Source: Bacteroidales bacterium (GTDB taxonomy: Bacteria > Bacteroidota > Bacteroidia > Bacteroidales > Paludibacteraceae). From it: a stretch of DNA of 64,000 nucleotides. The DNA lies in assembly GCA_004557405.1 (NCBI GenBank), contig SFDZ01000008.1, forward strand, positions 1-64,000, read 5' to 3'. Below the pieces are notes generated by a model. It worked only from the letters and a program-made list of their open reading frames with translations. It was not told the DNA's origin and did no database searches. The translations under genes were made by a program, and so were the position numbers. Shown piece after piece: positions 8,463 to 16,674 of this stretch (positions are counted from its first letter, which is position 1; each line of letters opens with the position of its first letter).

Positions 8463-9821
8463 TTATTGTTTGCGTGTGTTTTTGTTTTCGTACAAGAGTG
8501 GTTTGCCGCTGCGACTTTCGTAATAAGGCCGTGTGCGCTCGATGTTTTTGCTGTCGCGTGGCGGCTTTTTGTCGCGTTTGTCGTTGCGTTTTTCGTCGAA
8601 TCGGCGTTGATTTTGCAAACGTTCGCGTGGCTGTGGGTTGGCGTTGGTGTGTGGTGCGCGTGTTTTTTTGTCTCTTACAAAGTCGTTGCGTCGTCCGCTG
8701 AATAGTTCAAATTCGCGAAATTCGCATTCGAGTGCGCCGTTGAGCAGGTCTATTTTTTGCGATGGATGCAACCCTATTTTTTGCAGACATTCCACGCTCG
8801 ACGAGATAACCCACGCAGTGCTTCCGGTGAATTTGTGCTTGAAAGTTTCGCCGATTTGTGCGTACAAGTTGAACAAATCGTCTTGCACGAGTCGTTCGCC
8901 GTATGGCGGATTGGTTACGATGAGGCATGGTTTGGATTGTGCGTCCCAATCGGCTATGCTGCGCCTGTCGAGGGTGATGTATTTGCTCAATCCGGCGGCT
9001 TTCACATTGGCTTCGGCTATTTTGAGCGCTCGTGGCGAGATGTCGCATCCGATGATTTTGTGTGTAAATTCGCGTTCTTCGCTGTCGTCGTTGTAGATGG
9101 TGTCGAAAAGTGCTGCGTCGAAATCCGGCCATTGTTCGAAAGCAAACGATGTGCGATAGATGCATGGCGGAATGTTCAGTGCTATCAGTGCGGCTTCGAT
9201 GAGCAGCGTGCCCGAACCGCACATCGGGTCAACAAAATCGGTTTGTCCGTTCCAACCGGCCATGAGCAACATGCCGGCTGCCAAGGCTTCGTTGATGGGC
9301 GCTTCGGTTTGTGCGTCGCGGTAGCCGCGCTTGTGGAGCGATTCGCCGCTACTGTCGAGCGACAAGGTGCATTGCGTGTGCGCAATGTGAATGTTCAGGT
9401 AAATGTCGGGATTGTCGATGCGGATGGATGGACGCTTTTGCTCGCGCTCCATAAACCAATCGGCAATGGCATCTTTGACACGATATTTGACAAACTGCGA
9501 GTTGCGAAATTCGTCGGAATAGACGGTGCTGTCGATGGCAAACGTCTGTTTGATGTTCAGGTATTTGCTCCAATCGAGTTGCTTCACCTGCTCGTACACT
9601 TCGTCGGCATTTTTGGCGTTGAAGGTCAAAATCGGTTTCAGCACACGCGATGCGGTACGCAACCCGATGTTGGCTTTGTACATCAAGGCTTTGTCGCCGG
9701 TGAACGACACCGCGCGGCGGTCTATCTGTATGTTGTTGGCGCCCAAGGCCACCAACTCTTGGGCTAATACGTTTTCCAACCCTTTGAAAGTTTTGGCTAT
9801 CATTTGAAATTCGGTACCCAT
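8463..9821 (-). CDS. THUMP-domain rRNA guanine-N2 methyltransferase (RlmL-like)
   Basis: A 452-residue class I SAM-dependent RNA methyltransferase similar to the N-terminal half of E. coli RlmL. The N-terminal ferredoxin-like/THUMP part (about residues 1-160) is followed by the methyltransferase: DPMCGSGTLLIEAAL (SAM-binding loop), IGCDISPRALKIAEANV and the catalytic NPPYGERL. The C-terminus (about 385-452) is a Lys/Arg/Asn-rich, disordered tail, probably for RNA contact. The start at 9821 (MGTEFQMIAKTFKGLE) is preferred because the promoter box at 9850-9857 puts transcription start at about 9845, over an upstream in-frame ATG. First gene of a leftward series with agmatinase and DUF3667. Confidence 0.87.
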   Translation of the reverse strand: MGTEFQMIAKTFKGLENVLAQELVALGANNIQIDRRAVSFTGDKALMYKANIGLRTASRVLKPILTFNAKNADEVYEQVKQLDWSKYLNIKQTFAIDSTVYSDEFRNSQFVKYRVKDAIADWFMEREQKRPSIRIDNPDIYLNIHIAHTQCTLSLDSSGESLHKRGYRDAQTEAPINEALAAGMLLMAGWNGQTDFVDPMCGSGTLLIEAALIALNIPPCIYRTSFAFEQWPDFDAALFDTIYNDDSEEREFTHKIIGCDISPRALKIAEANVKAAGLSKYITLDRRSIADWDAQSKPCLIVTNPPYGERLVQDDLFNLYAQIGETFKHKFTGSTAWVISSSVECLQKIGLHPSQKIDLLNGALECEFREFELFSGRRNDFVRDKKTRAPHTNANPQPRERLQNQRRFDEKRNDKRDKKPPRDSKNIERTRPYYESRSGKPLLYENKNTRKQ

Positions 9822-9849
9822 AATGTAATGTGATGTTTGTTTCAAACTG

Positions 9850-9857
9850 CAAAAGTA
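9850..9857 (-). promoter_or_regulatory. Promoter -7 box for the rRNA methyltransferase
   Basis: TACTTTTG on the minus strand (9857-9850), 28 bases before the chosen ATG at 9821. It argues against the in-frame ATG at 9845. Confidence 0.6.
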
Positions 9858-9897
9858 GTAAAAAAAATCGAACTACACGACGAATTGTGCGACGATG

Positions 9898-10767
9898 TTA
9901 GTCGCGCCGACGTTGGGTAATCATGCTGCCGGCTTCCACATCTTTGTCCACCCACATGTTGCCGCCGATGATGGCGTTTCGGCCAATGGTGATGCGTCCC
10001 AAAATGGTCGAATTGGCGTAGATGATGACATTATCCTCGATAATCGGGTGGCGCGGAATACCTTTTATCGGTTTCCCGTTTTGGTCGAGCGGAAAACTTT
10101 TAGCACCGAGCGTTACACCCTGATAGATTTTGACGTGGTTGCCGATGACGGCCGTTTCGCCTATCACTGTGCCGGTGCCGTGGTCGATGGTGAAATATTC
10201 GCCGATAGTGGCGCCGGGGTGGATGTCGATGCCGGTTTCGCTGTGTGCCATTTCGGTGATAATGCGCGGAATCAGCGGCACATCGAGCAACAACAATTCG
10301 TGCGCTATGCGATAGTTGGTGATGGCGCGAATAATCGGATAGCAGAAAATGACCTCCATACAACTTTTGGCCGCAGGGTCGCCTTCGAAAGTCGCATCGA
10401 CGTCGGTGCCGAGCATGTCGCGCAACATGGGCAAACGCTTGATGAAAACGGCCGTGGCCTCGTGGGCGGCGCGGTGTGCTTGTTGTAGTTCGATGGTGTT
10501 GTCGCTGAAACAAAATCCGGCAAAAATCTGTTCGGATAGCAGACGGCTAACCTCTTCGATATGTACACCTATTTGATAAGACAGCATCGATGCGTTGGAG
10601 ATGGCATGACCAAAATAGCCGGGAAACAAAATGCTGCGGAGCGTATCGACTATTTGCCCCAATATCTGCGTGTTAGGCATCGGCACGTTGTTGGTCTGCT
10701 TGTGGCACAATGTGGTGCAGTGGGCTGTGTTGGATAACTGAGCGATCGTTTCTTCTAATGCATTCAT
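9898..10767 (-). CDS. cysE: Serine O-acetyltransferase
   Basis: A 289-residue left-handed beta-helix acetyltransferase; it acetylates L-serine to O-acetylserine for cysteine synthesis. The N-terminal helical half carries VIFCYPIIRAITNYRIAHEL, and the hexapeptide half carries GIDIHPGATIGEYFTIDHGTGTV with the catalytic His/Asp, then GETAVIGNHVKIYQGVTLGA. After it comes KGIPRHPIIEDNVIIYANSTILG. Family length for the Bacteroidota type is about 300. Its ATG overlaps the stop of the NadR-like gene (ATGA), so translation is probably coupled. It is the third gene of the ctpA operon. Confidence 0.92.
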   Translation of the reverse strand: MNALEETIAQLSNTAHCTTLCHKQTNNVPMPNTQILGQIVDTLRSILFPGYFGHAISNASMLSYQIGVHIEEVSRLLSEQIFAGFCFSDNTIELQQAHRAAHEATAVFIKRLPMLRDMLGTDVDATFEGDPAAKSCMEVIFCYPIIRAITNYRIAHELLLLDVPLIPRIITEMAHSETGIDIHPGATIGEYFTIDHGTGTVIGETAVIGNHVKIYQGVTLGAKSFPLDQNGKPIKGIPRHPIIEDNVIIYANSTILGRITIGRNAIIGGNMWVDKDVEAGSMITQRRRD

Positions 10768-11306
10768 GATGTTTTGATTTTAATAAACTGTGAATCAATG
10801 GCTTGCGTGGCATTTTGCGTGCGCATGGAACCACAACCCTCAATGGTGGCGTACGCAATGCCGCACATCTCTATTTCGCGTTTGTACCAATCGAACAGAT
10901 AGTCGCGCAAATGCGGATTTTCGCGTACAGGGTCGAACTGCCAAGGCAGATCGGGCTTACACAATAAATAAAAGTCGATGTGCTGCCGGCGTATGGCGTC
11001 GGGCAACCATTCCGGCATACGTTTGTACACATGTTCGAACCACACTTTGGTTACTATCAGGTCGGTGTCGATGAATAAAAACCGGTGCGATTCGGCGTAT
11101 GTCGCTTGCGCTTGCGCAAGGGCTTGCACTTGATGGCGCGCTATCTGCTCGACATCGGCATAGGTGTACTCGCACTGCAACTGTTCGACGTAGGTGCGCG
11201 CATATTCCTCAAGCCAAGGGCAATCGTAGTGCGTGCTCAATGCACGACACAAGGCTGTTTTTCCCGTCGATTCGGGACCGATGAGTGCAATCGTGGACAA
11301 CATCAT
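10764..11306 (-). CDS. NadR-like AAA ATPase / ribosylnicotinamide kinase-type protein
   Basis: A 180-residue P-loop protein. Walker A GPESTGKT lies at residues 10-17, followed by WLEEYARTYVEQ and FLFIDTDLIVTKVWFEHV, which match the C-terminal kinase domain of NadR (nicotinamide riboside kinase; AAA_28). The N-terminal adenylyltransferase and DNA-binding domains of full NadR are absent. It may phosphorylate nicotinamide riboside or another small molecule; this is inferred only from family. It is nested between ctpA and cysE with four-base ATGA overlaps on both sides, so all three are likely coupled. A second ATG three bases downstream could also serve as start. Confidence 0.75.
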   Translation of the reverse strand: MMLSTIALIGPESTGKTALCRALSTHYDCPWLEEYARTYVEQLQCEYTYADVEQIARHQVQALAQAQATYAESHRFLFIDTDLIVTKVWFEHVYKRMPEWLPDAIRRQHIDFYLLCKPDLPWQFDPVRENPHLRDYLFDWYKREIEMCGIAYATIEGCGSMRTQNATQAIDSQFIKIKTS

Positions 11307-12883
11307 TTCAGGTATTCGTCGTAGTGCTCCAGCACCTCGATGCCGCGTTGCACAATGTCGTTTTTGGTGTTCATTATGCGATAATAATACGCGTTTCCGT
11401 ATAAATCTCGCGCCAATAATGCCTTGATTTGTAGCACAATAAGCGGTTTTGCAGCCTCGAATGCTTCGTGGTCGAATGCCACGCTGTCCTGCACACCATT
11501 GTCGATGAGTGTGTGCTGTAACTCTTCCGCCCGAAACTCGCTGTCGAATTGTTCAAAGGTGGCGTATCTCTTCAGTAGGGCTTTGCGCTGCGCTGTGGCA
11601 TATTCGAAAACGGTTCTGTTCATGGTGCCTTTGGCTACTAAGTCGCGGTGGTAGTTGTTCGTTCGCGTGGTGTCCAACGCCACAAACACATCGGGCATAA
11701 TTCCACCGCCGCCATACACCGTGCGTCCCAATACGTTCGTTTTGTAGCGCAACGAGTCGGGAAAGTTGATGCTGTCGGCCGATGTCAATTCGCCGTGTTT
11801 GAATCGCTCATCCAACTCTTTTTGATAAGTGTCTTTGCCTTTGTTGTACGGTTTCTGAATGTTGCGTCCGCTGGGAGTGTAGTATCGTGCCACGGTTACA
11901 CGCAAGAGCGCACCGTCAACCAATGTTATCGGCACTTGTACCAAACCTTTGCCAAATGTGCGGCGGCCGACTATCACACCACGATCCCAATCTTGCAACG
12001 CTCCGGCCATAATCTCGCTGGCCGATGCCGAATTTTCGTCAACCAAAACTACTACGTTGGTGTAATCGCAAGTGCCGTCGTCGGTGGCTTTCAGTGTTTG
12101 GGTCGGGTATTTGTTGCCTTTGGTGTACACCATCGTTTGCCCATAACTCAAAAATTCGTCGATGATAGTGGTCGCACTATGTAACAAGCCGCCGCCGTTG
12201 CCCTGAAGGTCGATTAACAACTGTTTCATGCCTTGATTGCGTAAGTCGTTCAGCGCTTGACTAAATTCGGCAGGTGTCGTCGCCGAAAAACTGTTCAACT
12301 TCACATAACCGATGGTGGGTGTTATCATGTAGGCCGCATCGACCGAATAAATCGGAATCTTGCCGCGTTGAATCACAAAGTCAATCGGGCGCTTCACACC
12401 CGCACGTTGTACCGTTATTTTGATGGTGCTGCCGGCCTTTCCGCGCAAAATCGACATGATGTCGGAGGTTGACATCTTGACACCCGAAATGGGCTTTCCG
12501 CCGGCAACTATTATTTTGTCGCCCGGACGTACCCCGACACGCTCGGCCGGACAACCGGCAATGGTTTGGGTAACCACCATCGTGTCTGCCAACATCATAA
12601 ATTGCACACCGATACCTTCAAAGTTGCCGTCGATTTGAGCATTCAACTTGGCGGCTTCGTCGGCCGAATAGTAGGTGCTGTGAGGGTCCAACTCTTGGAG
12701 CATCCCGCCGATGGCAGCTTCGACCAACGACTCCGCATCGACTTTGTCCACATAGCGGTCGTTTATGTTCAGCAACACCTGTCCCAATTTCTTCAACTGA
12801 GTTGTCGATACACCATCGCCGCGACATGGCAAAATGCTGCACACAACGGCAACTACACACGCTAAAACTATACGTTTATCCAT
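11303..12883 (-). CDS. ctpA: C-terminal processing peptidase, S41 family
   Basis: A 526-residue periplasmic carboxyl-terminal processing protease. A signal peptide (MDKRIVLACVVAVVCSILPC; the final Cys might instead be a lipoprotein site) precedes a helical region, a PDZ domain (about 88-175, IGVQFMMLADTMVVTQTIAG) and the S41 protease core. The catalytic dyad is Ser287 in NSASASEIMAGALQD and Lys312 in TFGKGLVQ, spaced 25 residues apart as in characterised members. About 120 further residues follow the core. It heads the ctpA, NadR-like, cysE operon; its last codon overlaps the next start. Confidence 0.93.
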   Translation of the reverse strand: MDKRIVLACVVAVVCSILPCRGDGVSTTQLKKLGQVLLNINDRYVDKVDAESLVEAAIGGMLQELDPHSTYYSADEAAKLNAQIDGNFEGIGVQFMMLADTMVVTQTIAGCPAERVGVRPGDKIIVAGGKPISGVKMSTSDIMSILRGKAGSTIKITVQRAGVKRPIDFVIQRGKIPIYSVDAAYMITPTIGYVKLNSFSATTPAEFSQALNDLRNQGMKQLLIDLQGNGGGLLHSATTIIDEFLSYGQTMVYTKGNKYPTQTLKATDDGTCDYTNVVVLVDENSASASEIMAGALQDWDRGVIVGRRTFGKGLVQVPITLVDGALLRVTVARYYTPSGRNIQKPYNKGKDTYQKELDERFKHGELTSADSINFPDSLRYKTNVLGRTVYGGGGIMPDVFVALDTTRTNNYHRDLVAKGTMNRTVFEYATAQRKALLKRYATFEQFDSEFRAEELQHTLIDNGVQDSVAFDHEAFEAAKPLIVLQIKALLARDLYGNAYYYRIMNTKNDIVQRGIEVLEHYDEYLK

Positions 12884-12912
12884 CTTTTCTTCCCTTTTTC
12901 AAAAAACAGCGT

Positions 12913-12920
12913 CAAAATTA
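12913..12920 (-). promoter_or_regulatory. ctpA promoter, -7 box
   Basis: TAATTTTG on the minus strand (12920-12913), 29 bases before the ctpA ATG; the upstream TTTG is not clear. Confidence 0.5.
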
Positions 12921-12973
12921 CTCAAAAAATATCATTTACGAAAAAAATAATGCGTTTTTCCACAAAAAAATAG

Positions 12974-12981
12974 TACTTTTG
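12974..12981 (+). promoter_or_regulatory. thiL promoter, -7 box
   Basis: TACTTTTG ends one base before an in-frame ATG at 12983, which therefore cannot be the start; transcription would begin near 12985 and supports initiation at 13001 or 13007. Confidence 0.6.
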
Positions 12982-13000
12982 TATGCTCAAACTAAATATT

Positions 13001-14059
13001 ATGGTTATGGATAACGAAAATACCGAAGCAACTCTCGAAACGTTAGGCGAATTCGGCCTTATCAAATATCTGACAAAATCGGTGAAACTCACACAAAAAT
13101 CCACCGACAAAGGCGTTGGCGACGATGCCGCCGTACTCGATTTCGCCGGAAAAAAAACATTGGTTACTACCGACATACTGCTCGAGGGCATTCACTTCAA
13201 TCTCACTTACACGCCGCTGAAACACCTCGGCTACAAAGCCGCCATGGTCAATTTCTCCGACATCTGCGCCATGAATGGCAAACCGACACAAATACTCGTC
13301 GCACTGGGCGTTTCCAAACGCTTTGCACTCGAACAAATCGAAGAACTCTATAGCGGCATCTATCTCGCCTGCGAACAATATGGCGTCGATTTGGTCGGCG
13401 GCGACACCTCATCGTCGCTCACCGGACTCACCATCAGCATCACCTGCTTAGGCGAAGCCGATGCCGACAAAATAGTCTATCGCAACGGCGCAAAACCAAA
13501 CGACCTCATCTGCGTAACGGGCGACTTGGGCGCAGCCTACATGGGTTTGCAACTGCTCGAACGCGAACGACGCGTATTCGAAGGACAAAACCTCACCGAC
13601 TTCCAACCCGATTTCGCCGGAAAAGAGTATATCCTCGAACGACAACTCAAACCCGAAGCCCGAAAAGACATCATCGAAATTCTCGCCAAAGAACACATTG
13701 TGCCGACCGCCATGATGGACGTCAGCGATGGACTCTCGTCCGAACTCTTGCACATCTGCTCGCAAAGCGCCGTCGGATGCCGCATCTACGAGGACAAACT
13801 ACCAATCGACTATGTAACAGCCACCATGGCCGAAGAGATGAACCTCAACCTGACAACCGTCGCCATCAATGGTGGCGAAGATTACGAACTCCTGTTCACC
13901 GTGCCACTCGCCTTGTACGACCGCGTCAAAACACTCGACAACGTACACATCATCGGACACATCGCCGACAAACAAGACGGATGCGCACTCGTTACCCGCG
14001 ACGGACAAGAAATCACACTACAAGCACGAGGCTGGACGGCTTTCGCCTCCGAAAACTGA
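13001..14059 (+). CDS. thiL: Thiamine-monophosphate kinase
   Basis: A protein of about 352 residues that phosphorylates thiamine monophosphate to thiamine diphosphate, the last step of de novo thiamine synthesis. It is a PurM-like fold with the metal/ATP motif GVGDDAAVL near the N-terminus, LVTTDILLEGIHF, NFSDICAMNGKP, GGDTSSS and the C-terminal GGEDYELLFTV. The start is placed at 13001 (MVMDNENTEA) because the promoter box excludes 12983; 13007 is equally possible. Other thiamine genes are not nearby. rpiB follows after 32 bases in the same direction. Confidence 0.92.
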   Translation: MVMDNENTEATLETLGEFGLIKYLTKSVKLTQKSTDKGVGDDAAVLDFAGKKTLVTTDILLEGIHFNLTYTPLKHLGYKAAMVNFSDICAMNGKPTQILVALGVSKRFALEQIEELYSGIYLACEQYGVDLVGGDTSSSLTGLTISITCLGEADADKIVYRNGAKPNDLICVTGDLGAAYMGLQLLERERRVFEGQNLTDFQPDFAGKEYILERQLKPEARKDIIEILAKEHIVPTAMMDVSDGLSSELLHICSQSAVGCRIYEDKLPIDYVTATMAEEMNLNLTTVAINGGEDYELLFTVPLALYDRVKTLDNVHIIGHIADKQDGCALVTRDGQEITLQARGWTAFASEN

Positions 14060-14091
14060 CATAAATACAAACTTAATACATCAATCAAACA

Positions 14092-14565
14092 ATGAAACCT
14101 CTACATCAACTCTCTATCGGCATCGCATCCGACCATGCCGGTTACGAACTCAAACAAAAAGTCGCAGCATGGCTCGAAGCACGCAACGCCAGCGTTTACG
14201 ACTACGGCACACACAGTACCGATAGTTGCGACTATGCCGACTATGCACACCCGCTCGCCAAAGCCGTCGAAAACGGCGCTTGCGATTTCGGTATCGCCAT
14301 CTGTGGTAGCGGCAACGGCATCAATATGACCGTCAACAAACACCAGGGCATACGCTCGGCACTCTGTTGGAACGAAGAACTCGTCGCACTCGCACGACAA
14401 CACAACAACGCCAACATCCTCGCATTGCCCGCACGATTCATACCCGAAGATTTGGCTCTCAAAATGGTCGAAATTTTCTTCAATACCGACTTCGAAGGCG
14501 GACGACACGAACGACGAATCGCTAAAATACCTTGCCAAAATGAGGAAACAACGCAAGAAAATTAA
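14092..14565 (+). CDS. rpiB: Ribose-5-phosphate isomerase B
   Basis: A 157-residue RpiB/LacAB-family isomerase that interconverts ribose 5-phosphate and ribulose 5-phosphate in the pentose phosphate pathway. The family marks are IASDHAGYELKQ at the N-terminus with the phosphate-binding His, the active-site loop GIAICGSGNGINM, and the base-containing ALCWNEELVALARQHNNANIL, with NANILALPARF near the end. The Cys of the ICGSGNG loop is the expected catalytic base. Length matches the family. It lies downstream of thiL, probably on the same transcript. Confidence 0.94.
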   Translation: MKPLHQLSIGIASDHAGYELKQKVAAWLEARNASVYDYGTHSTDSCDYADYAHPLAKAVENGACDFGIAICGSGNGINMTVNKHQGIRSALCWNEELVALARQHNNANILALPARFIPEDLALKMVEIFFNTDFEGGRHERRIAKIPCQNEETTQEN

Positions 14566-14582
14566 TTTTTCTGCAAAAAAAA

Positions 14583-14613
14583 TTGCGTAGCATCAAAAAA
14601 ATAACTAATTTTG
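14583..14613 (+). promoter_or_regulatory. rpsU promoter
   Basis: TTG (14583-14585), 20-base spacer, TAATTTTG (14606-14613). Transcription would start about 35 nt before the rpsU ATG. Confidence 0.7.
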
Positions 14614-14651
14614 CAGTCCAAAATCGAAATAACACTTTTAATTATTACAAA

Positions 14652-14843
14652 ATGATTATTGTACCAGTTAAAGAAGGCGAAAACATCGAACGCGCCCTCA
14701 AAAAATTCAAACGCAAATTCGAAAAAACAGGCGTCGTAAAAGAACTCCGCCGCCGTCAACAATTCGAAAAACCATCCGTCACAAAACGTGAGGAAAAAAT
14801 GCACGCCATCTACGTGCAACACCTGCAGCAGTCGGAAAACTAA
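14652..14843 (+). CDS. rpsU: 30S ribosomal protein bS21
   Basis: A 63-residue basic ribosomal protein (MIIVPVKEGENIERALKKFK, then RKFEKTGVVKELRRRQQFEKPS). Length and sequence are typical of bS21, which sits near the 3' end of 16S rRNA in the 30S subunit. The ATG at 14652 gives the conserved N-terminus; the frame is open for 69 bases further up but without conservation. The leader contains a 15-base motif shared with the tuf leader. It is the first gene of rpsU-xerC-hpf, an order conserved in Bacteroidales. Confidence 0.96.
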   Translation: MIIVPVKEGENIERALKKFKRKFEKTGVVKELRRRQQFEKPSVTKREEKMHAIYVQHLQQSEN

Positions 14844-14884
14844 ATACCGGCACCGACAGTTGCGCAGAAAAATTGAATAAAACA

Positions 14885-15784
14885 ATGATCAATTCCTTTC
14901 TGCAATACCTTCAGTATGAGAAGAATTATTCTTCTTATACTGTTTTGTCGTATCGTGACGACATCAAAGCATTCGGCGAATTTCTCCAACAAAACGCACC
15001 GCAAACCGACATCGCACAAGCCGACACCGACCAAATACGCCAATGGCTGATGCAGCAACGCGAACAAAAAAAAAGCGCCACCACCGTCAATCGCCGGCTG
15101 GCAGCGCTGCGGGCATTCTACCGTTTTCTGCTACAACGCGGGATTATTACACGAAACCCGACATCCAAAATCGCTGCAGCCAAAACACCCAAAAAAGTAC
15201 CTACGTTTTTTCGCGAAAAAGATATGGAACAACTCTTGGATATTTCGCAAAAAAACACTACCTTTGAAGCGTGTCGCGACGAAGCCATTCTCGAAACCTT
15301 CTATCAAACAGGCATCCGACTATCGGAACTGCTGAATATCAAGGATATAGACATAGACTTCGACCGACAAACATTACGGGTCTTTGGCAAACGAAAAAAA
15401 GAACGCGTCATACCGTTCGGCAACGGATTGGCACAAATTTTGCAACAATACATGGCGGTGCGCAACACCGAAATCAAAAACAATACACCATATTTATATA
15501 TATTGCGCTCTGGAAAACAAATGTACGCCGCCGCCGTCTATCGCATCGTGCATCGCATCATGACAAACATCAGCACGCAACAAAAATGCAGTCCGCATGT
15601 GCTGCGACACACATTCGCAACCGATATGCTGAACAATGGCGCCGACATCAATGCCGTAAAAGAGTTACTCGGACACGCCAATTTGGCCGCAACCCAAATA
15701 TATACGCACACAACGTTCGAACAAATACACAATATTTATATGCAGGCACATCCGCGTGCCGACAAAACAGACAAACACACTTAA
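14885..15784 (+). CDS. xerC: Tyrosine recombinase XerC/XerD family
   Basis: A 299-residue tyrosine recombinase of the Xer type, which resolves chromosome dimers at dif. The N-terminal SAM-like core-binding domain spans about residues 1-88 and the catalytic domain follows. Active-site residues are complete: Arg145 (TGIRLSEL), the beta-hairpin Lys near 169-172, His238 and Arg241 (HVLRHTFAT), His264 (LLGHANLAATQ) and the nucleophile Tyr273 (IYTHTT). The ATG at 14885 follows rpsU by 41 bases. Position between rpsU and hpf is the conserved chromosomal one, so this is the housekeeping enzyme rather than an integrase of a mobile element. Confidence 0.92.
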   Translation: MINSFLQYLQYEKNYSSYTVLSYRDDIKAFGEFLQQNAPQTDIAQADTDQIRQWLMQQREQKKSATTVNRRLAALRAFYRFLLQRGIITRNPTSKIAAAKTPKKVPTFFREKDMEQLLDISQKNTTFEACRDEAILETFYQTGIRLSELLNIKDIDIDFDRQTLRVFGKRKKERVIPFGNGLAQILQQYMAVRNTEIKNNTPYLYILRSGKQMYAAAVYRIVHRIMTNISTQQKCSPHVLRHTFATDMLNNGADINAVKELLGHANLAATQIYTHTTFEQIHNIYMQAHPRADKTDKHT

Positions 15785-15810
15785 TGTCAAACCTTTAAAA
15801 TCAAAAACTT

Positions 15811-16104
15811 ATGGAAATCAGAATTCAAGCCGTCAATTTCGATGCCGCCGAACGCCTGCGCGCCCATATCGAAAAACGCCTCTCGAAACTCGAAAAACTA
15901 TGCGAAGGCGCACCCGTTGCCGATGTTACACTCAAAGTCGTAAAGCCGGAAACCGACAACAATAAAGACGCACAAATACGCCTTAAAGCCGCCTGCGACG
16001 AATTCTTTGCATCGAAAATAGCCAACTCCTTCGAACAGGCCATCGACGAATGCGCCGAAGCTGTCGAACGACAAATTCTAAAAGCCAAAGATAAACGCCG
16101 CTGA
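15811..16104 (+). CDS. hpf: Ribosome hibernation-promoting factor, short form
   Basis: A 97-residue HPF/RaiA-family protein (MEIRIQAVNFDAAERLRAHIEK) with the beta-alpha-beta-beta-beta-alpha pattern that binds the 30S decoding channel in stationary phase. The long-form C-terminal dimerisation domain is missing, so it is a short HPF. It is 26 bases after xerC in a conserved neighbourhood. A large inverted repeat begins in its stop codon. Confidence 0.92.
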   Translation: MEIRIQAVNFDAAERLRAHIEKRLSKLEKLCEGAPVADVTLKVVKPETDNNKDAQIRLKAACDEFFASKIANSFEQAIDECAEAVERQILKAKDKRR

Positions 16105-16169
16105 TAACCTCAAACACCTGATAATAACGAAAAATAAAAACGCTTTTGTGCTTATTATCAGGAGGTTAT
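16104..16169. repeat. Large inverted repeat after hpf
   Basis: The left arm ATAACCTC (16104-16111) plus CTGATAATAA (16118-16127), interrupted by a 6-base bulge, pairs perfectly with TTATTATCAG and GAGGTTAT (16152-16169). The loop is 24 bases. The right arm is followed by a run of A, not T, so it is not a standard intrinsic terminator for hpf. Confidence 0.75.
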
Positions 16170-16210
16170 AAAAAAACTGCAAAGATTTTTTGTGAAAAAT
16201 GAGCAAAATC

Positions 16211-16242
16211 TTTGGTCATTCGGAAATAAATGTATATCTTTG
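16211..16242 (+). promoter_or_regulatory. Promoter of the tRNA-tuf operon
   Basis: TTTG (16211-16214), 20-base spacer, TATCTTTG (16235-16242): a perfect consensus. Transcription would start about 40 nt before tRNA-Thr. Confidence 0.85.
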
Positions 16243-16289
16243 CAAACCGTTTCAGCCACCTTTTTTTTTAGCGTGGCCGAAATGAAAAC

Positions 16290-16363
16290 GCCTCTTTAGC
16301 TCAGCTGGCCAGAGCACGTGATTTGTAATCTCGGGGTCGTTGGTTCGAATCCGACAAGAGGCT
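16290..16363 (+). tRNA. tRNA-Thr (TGT)
   Basis: Acceptor GCCTCTT pairs with AAGAGGC; the anticodon loop TTTGTAA gives TGT; the T-arm has GGTTCGAATCC. The 74-base gene has no encoded CCA. Confidence 0.95.
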
Positions 16364-16390
16364 CGAAAAAAGTTCTTTGATACTTTTTTA

Positions 16391-16473
16391 GGGTAGTTTC
16401 CAGAGTGGCCAAATGGGGCTGACTGTAACTCAGCTGTCTTTCGACTTCGGTGGTTCGAATCCATCACTACCCA
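16391..16473 (+). tRNA. tRNA-Tyr (GTA)
   Basis: Acceptor GGGTAGT pairs with ACTACCC; the loop CTGTAAC gives GTA; the long variable arm of a class II tRNA is present (83 bases). No encoded CCA. Confidence 0.95.
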
Positions 16474-16479
16474 CATTTT

Positions 16480-16552
16480 GCGGAAATAGCTCAGTCGATA
16501 GAGCACTAGCCTTCCAAGCTGGGGGTCGCGGGTTTGAGCCCCGTTTTCCGCT
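16480..16552 (+). tRNA. tRNA-Gly (TCC)
   Basis: Acceptor GCGGAAA pairs with TTTCCGC; the loop CTTCCAA gives TCC. 73 bases, no encoded CCA; only six bases after tRNA-Tyr. Confidence 0.95.
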
Positions 16553-16562
16553 CAAAAATTTT

Positions 16563-16634
<72 letters not shown>

Positions 16635-16674
16635 CAACAAACTTATTAATAACACTTTTAATATTTTTTGAGTT

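Noticed and set aside
14885..15784. The tyrosine recombinase as sign of a mobile element
   Set aside because: It sits in the conserved rpsU-xerC-hpf order and no attachment repeats or phage genes flank it; it is the housekeeping Xer recombinase.
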